Assembly (NCBI GenBank): GCA_919903585.1
Contig: CAKKST010000459.1
Location: 1 to 5,816, forward strand
Reading direction: 5' to 3'
Length of the DNA: 5,816 nt
Origin: Nitrospiria bacterium
Lineage (GTDB): Bacteria; Nitrospirota; CAKKRA01; 9FT-COMBO-42-15
Under the pieces are notes generated by a model. The model did not search any database, had not been told where the DNA came from, and was given only the letters and a program-made list of their open reading frames with translations. Position 1 is the first letter of the stretch, and every line of letters starts with the position of its first letter. Positions 1 through 4,029 of the stretch are shown here, in pieces. The position numbers were made by a program, and so were the translations under genes.

Positions 1-50
1 ATCCTTGCCCATGAATGCTCCTTATGATACTTTAAATCATCTGGACTCAT
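1..50 (-). CDS. gcvH: Glycine cleavage system H protein, N-terminal fragment
   Basis: Only the first 16 codons are inside the window; the gene runs off the left edge. The readable N-terminus is MSPDDLKYHKEHSWAR, which matches the H-protein opening pattern (P-x-D-L-x-Y-x-x-x-H-x-W-x-R). The family protein carries a lipoyl-lysine arm that shuttles the aminomethyl group between the P, T and L proteins of the glycine cleavage complex in the cytoplasm; the lipoylated lysine lies well beyond the window. The ATG at 48-50 is preceded by a near-perfect Shine-Dalgarno GGAGGTG (complement of 57-63) six bases upstream, which fixes the start. It is the next minus-strand gene after the lipoprotein, 192 bases away across a repeat-filled spacer, so it may have its own promoter. 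No glycine riboswitch-like structure was recognised. The call rests on a short stretch, but motif and RBS agree. Confidence 0.85.
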   Translation of the reverse strand, partial: MSPDDLKYHKEHSWAR

Positions 51-78
51 AAATTACACCTCCAATATAAATAGGTTC

Positions 79-181
79 GTCATTCCCGCAGTGTTTTTGA
101 GCGGGAATCCAGACGCCGTCCCTGCGAAGGCAGGGAACTATACAAAGAACTGGATTCCTGCCAGAGGCACGCAGGAATGAC
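79..181. repeat. Composite inverted REP-like element (GTCATTCC family)
   Basis: Two units of the same palindromic family face each other. Unit one, 79-112, begins GTCATTCCCGC and ends GCGGGAATCCAG. Unit two, 150-181, is its inverse: CTGGATTCCTGC followed by GCAGGAATGAC. The outer 11-base ends are inverted repeats with one mismatch, and so are the inner 12-base ends. The 37-base middle holds a further small hairpin, CCCTGC (120-125) with GCAGGG (130-135). The element fills most of the gap between the lipoprotein stop and gcvH. A third single copy of the family lies at 3471-3497. It resembles non-autonomous REP/MITE-type repeats; no transposase is present. Confidence 0.85.
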
Positions 182-242
182 ATATAGAATATAACCTTAT
201 TAATCAACCTTCCTAAACAGGACTTGATACTAAATTACCCCT

Positions 243-1487
243 TCACATTTTGTCAAGAAAAATCTTAGGGGCGCTGTTGCCGTTCTGTACATAGGCCAGA
301 CTTACATCGCCTCCCCTTTTTATTGCCTCAAAGACCTTTATTAATTCATCGGCAGGCACAGCCTCCCTTGTGTCCCAGTCAATGGTCTGCACCTTCATCA
401 ATAGCTTATCACCCTTTCCAATCGCAGCAAGCCCCTTTCTGGTTATATCTGAGATCATCTCAAAGGCGGCATCAAGGCTTAGATTCTTCTCCTTCATTAT
501 CTGCCTGTGGTATGCCATAACAGCATAATAGTCAATATTTATATCCTTTAAGGATGTTAAATCCTGTGCAAACCATGCAATACCATTTTTAGGATTAATT
601 ATTGTCTCATAGTAGAGGTTTACAGCAATCTTCATCTGCGGCGCAATCTTTTTTATCTCCCTTACAAGATTGTCCAGAAAAAGGGTAATATTCTGATTCT
701 TCCATTCAGCCCACTTCCAGAATAGAGGTGTGTAGTTTTTAACATAATACTTCCCTTTACCCTCATATATGCCCTGATAGAGATTCTCAGGCCGCAGGGC
801 AAAGCCAAAGGTATTGTAATAACTGCGCCTCGCTGCCTCGCCAAAGCCTTCTATGTGCCTGTATACCAGATCATCCTGTATAAGGATACCATCAGCGCCT
901 GATGCGGCTATCTCCATGTAAAGGGCAATTATATAGTCCTGAACCTCCTGATTGAATAGATCAAGGCCGCTGGAGTGTGTAAAGGTCTTTGCTTTTAAAT
1001 CATATGCGCTGTCGCGCCATTTGGGGGTATCAGACCATTTCCAGTCCATCTTCCTTGTGGTCATCCATGCATATACCTGAATACCTTGACTGTGGCCGAT
1101 CTCTATTATTTTGGTTAATACATCATCAACAACCGGCGCAATACTGCTTTTAAAATATACGCCCGTCTGCTGTTTATTTGATACCCCATTTTTTGCAAAG
1201 AGATGGATCCTGTCCCCCTTATTCTGGAAGACCCTCACAATCACCACATTCACACCTGACCTCTTCATCTCTGCCATCTCTTCTTTCAGCTCTTCATAAG
1301 TGGCGCTCTTAAAAAGAAGAACCTGTGCGGCAAAGAGTTTTTTGTCAACCTTGGTTAAATCCCCCTCTCCTCTTAGGGGAGAGGGATGGGGTGAGGGGGC
1401 ATGTACCGTATCAATGGTCTGATGCATCGGGGCAGAGCAGCTTAATAGCAATAAGGCAATAATCAGTTGGTATTTGAGTATTTTCAT
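243..1487 (-). CDS. Lipoprotein with PgaB-like glycoside-hydrolase domain
   Basis: 414-residue predicted lipoprotein. Residues 1-16 form a signal peptide ending in the lipobox L-L-S-C, so C17 should be lipidated; S18 after it is compatible with outer-membrane sorting. Residues 30-44 are a Pro/Gly/Arg-rich linker encoded by a DNA repeat. From about 51 to 414 the protein resembles the C-terminal glycoside-hydrolase domain of PgaB-type proteins (GH153, a TIM-barrel family acting on poly-N-acetylglucosamine). The supporting segments are an early strand VNVVIVRVFQ (79-88), GIQVYAWMTTRK (135-146), GADGILIQDDLVY (197-209) with an Asp pair at 205-206 like the family's catalytic HDD motif but Gln in place of His, KIAVNLYYE (286-294) and DYYAVMAYHRQI (319-330). 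The N-terminal deacetylase domain of true PgaB is absent. Start choice: ATG at 1485-1487 has GGAG (complement of 1495-1498) seven bases upstream and gives a clean signal peptide; the longer frame to 1532 only translates a repeat. It could instead belong to a neighbouring putative-glycosidase family. Substrate is unknown. Confidence 0.7.
   Translation of the reverse strand: MKILKYQLIIALLLLSCSAPMHQTIDTVHAPSPHPSPLRGEGDLTKVDKKLFAAQVLLFKSATYEELKEEMAEMKRSGVNVVIVRVFQNKGDRIHLFAKNGVSNKQQTGVYFKSSIAPVVDDVLTKIIEIGHSQGIQVYAWMTTRKMDWKWSDTPKWRDSAYDLKAKTFTHSSGLDLFNQEVQDYIIALYMEIAASGADGILIQDDLVYRHIEGFGEAARRSYYNTFGFALRPENLYQGIYEGKGKYYVKNYTPLFWKWAEWKNQNITLFLDNLVREIKKIAPQMKIAVNLYYETIINPKNGIAWFAQDLTSLKDINIDYYAVMAYHRQIMKEKNLSLDAAFEMISDITRKGLAAIGKGDKLLMKVQTIDWDTREAVPADELIKVFEAIKRGGDVSLAYVQNGNSAPKIFLDKM
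1357..1399 (-). repeat. G/C-rich palindromic repeat, copy A (inside lipoprotein gene)
   Basis: The hairpin arms CCCTCTCC (1363-1370) and GGAGAGGG (1378-1385) are perfectly complementary around a 7-base loop, followed by the CCCTCACCCC-type tail when read on the minus strand. The same consensus occurs at 1507-1545 (opposite orientation) and 1563-1605 (same orientation). The copy lies in frame within the lipoprotein gene and encodes residues 30-44, just after the lipidated cysteine. Confidence 0.8.
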
Positions 1488-1506
1488 CTGAAAGCTCCAC
1501 ATTCCA

Positions 1507-1545
1507 CCCTCACCCTCGCCCCCTCCCATCAAGGGAGGGGGAAAT
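1507..1545 (+). repeat. G/C-rich palindromic repeat, copy B
   Basis: It opens with CCCTCACCC and contains a perfect 9-bp hairpin, CCCCCTCCC (1519-1527) with GGGAGGGGG (1533-1541), around a 5-base loop. It lies in the spacer between the oxidoreductase stop and the lipoprotein start. Its edge is about nine bases upstream of the lipoprotein Shine-Dalgarno, so it would form a hairpin in the leader or intercistronic mRNA. Confidence 0.8.
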
Positions 1546-1562
1546 CATATCCATTCCCTTTA

Positions 1563-1605
1563 ATCTCCCCTCCCCTTGTGGGAGGGGACTAAGGGGAGGG
1601 GGATT
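1563..1605 (-). repeat. G/C-rich palindromic repeat, copy C
   Basis: Hairpin arms CCCCTCCC (1567-1574) and GGGAGGGG (1580-1587) are followed by a second G-rich block. It is inverted relative to copy B with 17 bases between them, giving a head-to-head pair like the paired units of bacterial interspersed mosaic elements. It ends exactly at the TGA stop of the oxidoreductase (complement of 1606-1608), so it would form a 3'-end stem in that message. There is no U-tract, so it is not called a terminator. Confidence 0.75.
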
Positions 1606-2991
1606 TCATCCCTTACTTAACCTCTCTGCAAGCCTCACCGCGCCAAAAAGCCCCTTCCCAATGCCTGCTGAAGGGAGGGTAGAATCAGAAAGCAGATAGC
1701 TGTTCCTTAAAGATGACCTGTAGCAGCCTGCAAATTTTAATGACTTGAAGGACTTAAATGAATCTAATATAGCAGGCCTGTTATAATCCTCAGAATTGTC
1801 GCCTATGTAATACAACCTGCTATCCGAAAAGGGCATAAGCCATCTTATCTGCCTCATTGCCTCTTCCCTTATGGCAGGGAGCCTTTCAGGGTCTGATAGC
1901 ATCTCCTTGCTCAGGAACATGCTTATCTTTAATCCTGCCTTGCCCGCAGGCTGCCTGCTGTTATCAGGGACTATTGAGACATATATAAAATTCTCCTCAA
2001 GGGGATATTTTGTCAGGTTCATGGACATGACAAGGTCGCCCTTCATTGCCACAGGGATTACATCCTCATCTGCGCCAAGATACATGATATACACATATCT
2101 GTCTTTATCCCTATCGCCATAAAAATAAAAATGCGGAAGGCTGGCAATAAGAGAATCCGCCTCTAACCTGCTGCCATCCACAAGCCGCACGCCATCAAGG
2201 ATGTTATCTCTCTGTGTCACCTCTGCAATCTTTGCATTATACCTGATGTTCCCGCCATTTTTAACAAACCTGTCTGCCATTGCCTCTGATAAACCAAAAA
2301 ATCCATCTCTCATCCTCACTGCATCCAATTTCAGGAATGTGAGCATCTCAACGAGGGCAAGGATATTGATCTCGTTTGTTGTCCTCTGCGAAAGCAGTAG
2401 GGTCTGCATATCAATAAACCGCTTGAACTCAATATCAAGGCCATAGCCGTATAAGAATCGGGATGCCTTCTCATACCCGTATTTTGCAACTGAAAAGACT
2501 GACCTTGTCTTTTCTCTGAATAACCTTAATACCCTTTCAAGCCCCTTATCATCCTTTTCTAACGGGATAAAGAGCGGCATTGCACTTTCAGCAATCTCGT
2601 CTACCTTACTATAGAATAACCTTATTGCCTCAATCTTTTCAGGAAAGACGCGATTTAGCTCCTCCAGAAGATATTCCCTGCTGCCATAAAGATTTACCCT
2701 GTCCCTCGGAAGGACTATTTGCAGGATTGGCTCATCGGCATCTATATTATCAGGCTGTATTGGGGTTACACCTGCCTTTGCAAAGATCAAAGGGAACAGG
2801 CCATTGTTAAGACCAAGAAAGAGTGCAGGCCCGTTTGGAAATTGATAGCCGTCCTTTTCAAAAACAGAGGCAGATTTAGGCGATTCCCTTTCCTCAATAA
2901 CTGCTACCCTCTTACCTTTATTTAAAAGCAGATTGGATGCTGCAAGCCCGGCAGCATCAGAGCCGGATATTATATAATCAAACCTGTCCAG
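1606..2991 (-). CDS. FAD-dependent oxidoreductase, phytoene desaturase (CrtI)-like
   Basis: 461 residues if read from the CTG at 2989-2991. The N-terminus DYIISGSDAAGLAAS (5-19) followed by KRVAVIEE (27-34) is the beta-alpha-beta dinucleotide fold that binds the ADP part of FAD, with the glycine motif written G-S-D-A-A-G (the second glycine is Asp12). GGNIRYNAKIAEV (246-258) and LEADSLIASLP (276-286) are the mid-protein FAD-domain segments usual in the CrtI/amine-oxidase superfamily. YLLSDSTLPSAGIG (432-445) is the C-terminal flavin-binding motif. The superfamily desaturates or isomerises isoprenoids, or oxidises other lipids and amines; the substrate cannot be read here, and no carotenoid genes are nearby. 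Start choice: an in-frame TAA at 2992-2994 blocks any upstream start, and the first standard alternative (TTG at 2788-2790) would remove the whole FAD-binding fold. A GAGGTG Shine-Dalgarno lies six bases before the CTG. The gene follows ndk by 27 bases, probably in the same transcript. Confidence 0.8.
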   Translation of the reverse strand: MDRFDYIISGSDAAGLAASNLLLNKGKRVAVIEERESPKSASVFEKDGYQFPNGPALFLGLNNGLFPLIFAKAGVTPIQPDNIDADEPILQIVLPRDRVNLYGSREYLLEELNRVFPEKIEAIRLFYSKVDEIAESAMPLFIPLEKDDKGLERVLRLFREKTRSVFSVAKYGYEKASRFLYGYGLDIEFKRFIDMQTLLLSQRTTNEINILALVEMLTFLKLDAVRMRDGFFGLSEAMADRFVKNGGNIRYNAKIAEVTQRDNILDGVRLVDGSRLEADSLIASLPHFYFYGDRDKDRYVYIMYLGADEDVIPVAMKGDLVMSMNLTKYPLEENFIYVSIVPDNSRQPAGKAGLKISMFLSKEMLSDPERLPAIREEAMRQIRWLMPFSDSRLYYIGDNSEDYNRPAILDSFKSFKSLKFAGCYRSSLRNSYLLSDSTLPSAGIGKGLFGAVRLAERLSKG

Positions 2992-3003
2992 TTAAGCCAC
3001 CTC
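2989..3003 (-). promoter_or_regulatory. Shine-Dalgarno and CTG start of the oxidoreductase gene
   Basis: Read on the minus strand, GAGGTG (complement of 2998-3003) is separated by six bases, including an in-frame TAA, from CTG (complement of 2989-2991). No ATG, GTG or TTG lies between that stop and residue 68. A run of nine T residues (complement of 3004-3012) sits directly upstream; a U-rich tract there could aid ribosome loading through protein S1, though this is inference. Confidence 0.7.
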
Positions 3004-3018
3004 AAAAAAAAACAAAAT

Positions 3019-3435
3019 TTAATTAACGAGTTCTATATTGCTGAAAAAATATGGGATTTCAAATCCTGCAGATTCAGGTGAATCAGAGCCATGGGCGATA
3101 TTTCTTTCTATGCTGCTTGCAAAGTCATTTCTGATTGTCCCCTTATCTGCCTTCTTCGGGTCAGTTGCACCCATTAAATCCCTGTTCTTTTTTATTGCAT
3201 TTTCCCCTTCAAGCGCCATCACAACAATAGGGCCTGAGGTCATAAACTCTACAAGGCTCTTAAAAAATGGCCTCTCCTTATGAACATAATAAAACCCTTC
3301 AGCCTCTTTTTGCGAAAGGCTGATCATCTTCATTGCCTTAATCCTTAAGCCGTTGCCCTCAAACCTCTTGATAACCTCCCCGATTATTCCTTTTTCCACT
3401 CCATCAGGTTTAATAATTGATAATGTCTTCTCCAA
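3019..3435 (-). CDS. ndk: Nucleoside diphosphate kinase
   Basis: 138 residues, the normal family length. The enzyme moves the gamma-phosphate of ATP onto other (d)NDPs through a phosphohistidine, keeping cytoplasmic NTP pools balanced. The hallmarks are complete: TLSIIKPDGV (4-13) with Lys9, HKERPFF (52-58) with Arg55, LMGATDP (87-93), GTIRNDF (99-105) with Arg102, and the active-site segment NIAHGSDSPES (112-122) with catalytic His115. The start is TTG (complement of 3433-3435), supported by a perfect AGGAGG (complement of 3445-3450) nine bases upstream and by alignment with the usual M-E-x-T-L-S-I-I-K-P-D N-terminus. It lies downstream of queD across a spacer packed with two palindromic repeats, and 27 bases upstream of the oxidoreductase. 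No convincing promoter of its own was found, so it may depend on the queD promoter. Confidence 0.97.
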   Translation of the reverse strand: MEKTLSIIKPDGVEKGIIGEVIKRFEGNGLRIKAMKMISLSQKEAEGFYYVHKERPFFKSLVEFMTSGPIVVMALEGENAIKKNRDLMGATDPKKADKGTIRNDFASSIERNIAHGSDSPESAGFEIPYFFSNIELVN

Positions 3436-3444
3436 TTCTTAATG

Positions 3445-3450
3445 CCTCCT
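3445..3450 (-). promoter_or_regulatory. Ribosome binding site deciding the TTG start of ndk
   Basis: A consensus AGGAGG on the minus strand, nine bases before the TTG at 3433-3435. There is no ATG near enough to compete, so this site fixes the non-ATG start. Confidence 0.8.
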
Positions 3451-3470
3451 TTTATTATTTCAATTTCTAT

Positions 3471-3497
3471 GTCATTCCTGTGAAAACAGGAATCCAG
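3471..3497. repeat. Single REP-like unit (GTCATTCC family)
   Basis: GTCATTCCTG and CAGGAATCCAG flank a six-base loop; the hairpin arms ATTCCTG (3474-3480) and CAGGAAT (3487-3493) pair perfectly. The ends GTCATTCC and GGAATCCAG are the same as those of the two units in the 79-181 element. It lies in the queD-ndk spacer, only 20 bases upstream of the ndk Shine-Dalgarno. Confidence 0.8.
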
Positions 3498-3510
3498 ACA
3501 CTATAATATT

Positions 3511-3539
3511 GTAAGGGCGGGTTTAAAACCCGCCCCTAC
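3511..3539. repeat. Palindromic repeat (GTAGGGGCGGGTTT family) overlapping the queD stop
   Basis: A nearly perfect palindrome: GGGCGGGTTT (3515-3524) pairs with AAACCCGCCC (3526-3535) around a single central base, and pairing extends outward over four more positions with one mismatch. Read on the minus strand the element begins GTAGGGGCGGG, and the TAG within it is the stop codon of queD. In RNA it would form a strong stem after the queD coding region. No T-run follows it on either strand, so it is called a repeat rather than a terminator. Confidence 0.8.
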
Positions 3540-3907
3540 TCTTCAAAATATGTTGCGGCGGCTGTATCAGACTCCCAGACGGTTACCCTTGATACAAACA
3601 CATTCTCTGTGTTTATCCTCTTACTCATCCCATCATAAATCCACCGCGCTATGTTCTCTGATGACGGGTTTATCTCTGTAAAGGGAAAGACATCATTCAG
3701 AAAATGATGGTCAAGCTGCTGAAGGATCACCCTCGCCTCCTTCTTGATATCAAGAAAATCCATTGCAAGGCCGATCTCATTCAATGTCTCTGACATTACA
3801 TATATCTCCACCTTCCAGTTGTGGCCGTGCAGGTTCTCGCATTTGCCCTTATAACCCCTCAACTGATGCGCTGAGGCAAAGGACTCTTTGATTACAAGCT
3901 CATACAT
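3536..3907 (-). CDS. queD: 6-carboxy-5,6,7,8-tetrahydropterin synthase (QueD)
   Basis: 123 residues, typical of QueD. It converts 7,8-dihydroneopterin triphosphate to 6-carboxytetrahydropterin, the second step toward the queuosine tRNA base, and is cytoplasmic and zinc-dependent. Zinc ligands are His14 (SAHQL), His27 and His29. The motif CENLHGHN (23-30) carries Cys23 in the C-x3-H-G-H spacing that marks QueD rather than other 6-pyruvoyl-tetrahydropterin synthase relatives. MDFLDIK (49-55), LDHHFLN (65-71), SSENIARWI (82-90) and VTVWES (108-113) with Glu112 complete the family pattern. The start is ATG 3905-3907, preceded by AGGAGG (complement of 3919-3924); a longer frame to 3970 would translate the promoter and adds a leader absent from the family. 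It is the first gene of the minus-strand run, and its stop codon lies inside a palindromic repeat. No other queuosine genes are in the window. Confidence 0.95.
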   Translation of the reverse strand: MYELVIKESFASAHQLRGYKGKCENLHGHNWKVEIYVMSETLNEIGLAMDFLDIKKEARVILQQLDHHFLNDVFPFTEINPSSENIARWIYDGMSKRINTENVFVSRVTVWESDTAAATYFEE

Positions 3908-3936
3908 AATTATATTGCCCTCCTGAATTTGTTTAA

Positions 3937-3964
3937 GATATATCAAAAGGAAAGCCCTTGTCAA
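3937..3964 (-). promoter_or_regulatory. Sigma-70 promoter for queD
   Basis: On the minus strand, a perfect TTGACA -35 box (complement of 3959-3964), a 16-base spacer, and TATATC (complement of 3937-3942) as -10. A TGA immediately before the -10 gives the extended TGn motif, which can compensate for the imperfect -10. Transcription would start near 3930, leaving a leader of about 23 bases that contains the queD Shine-Dalgarno. It probably serves the downstream minus-strand genes as well. Confidence 0.55.
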
Positions 3965-3989
3965 TCCCATAATTCTATTTCAGTAGCTC

Positions 3990-4018
3990 TTGACAATAGC
4001 ACAGTAGTAAGATAAGAT
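3990..4018 (+). promoter_or_regulatory. Sigma-70 promoter for the amidase gene
   Basis: A perfect TTGACA (3990-3995), an ideal 17-base spacer, and TAAGAT (4013-4018, five of six consensus bases). It diverges from the queD promoter, with 25 bases between the two -35 boxes. The expected transcription start is near 4024-4026, only about five bases before the ATG at 4030. Confidence 0.65.
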
Positions 4019-4029
4019 TTTATTAAATA

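Noticed and set aside
79..181. CRISPR array
   Set aside because: The units are inverted relative to each other, with one internal spacer and no direct-repeat periodicity.
51..242. Glycine riboswitch or other structured RNA ahead of gcvH
   Set aside because: The folding potential is explained by the inverted REP-like element; no aptamer signature was recognised.
1488..1532. N-terminal extension of the lipoprotein to an upstream start (MMGGGEGEGG...)
   Set aside because: It translates palindromic repeat copy B and would bury the signal peptide. The ATG at 1485-1487 has its own Shine-Dalgarno.
2788..2790. TTG as start of the oxidoreductase
   Set aside because: It would remove the whole N-terminal FAD-binding fold that is readable upstream in the same frame, and lacks the RBS seen before the CTG.
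1111..2925. Plus-strand open frames opposite the lipoprotein and oxidoreductase genes
   Set aside because: They are antisense shadows with no RBS and no recognisable domains.
3004..3021. Rho-independent terminator after ndk
   Set aside because: There is a T9 tract, but no stable GC hairpin precedes it.
3511..3539. Rho-independent terminator after queD
   Set aside because: The stem is strong, but no T-run follows on either strand, and the sequence belongs to a dispersed repeat type.
3908..3970. 21-residue extension of QueD
   Set aside because: It covers the predicted promoter and RBS and is absent from the family; MYELVIKESF is the normal QueD opening.
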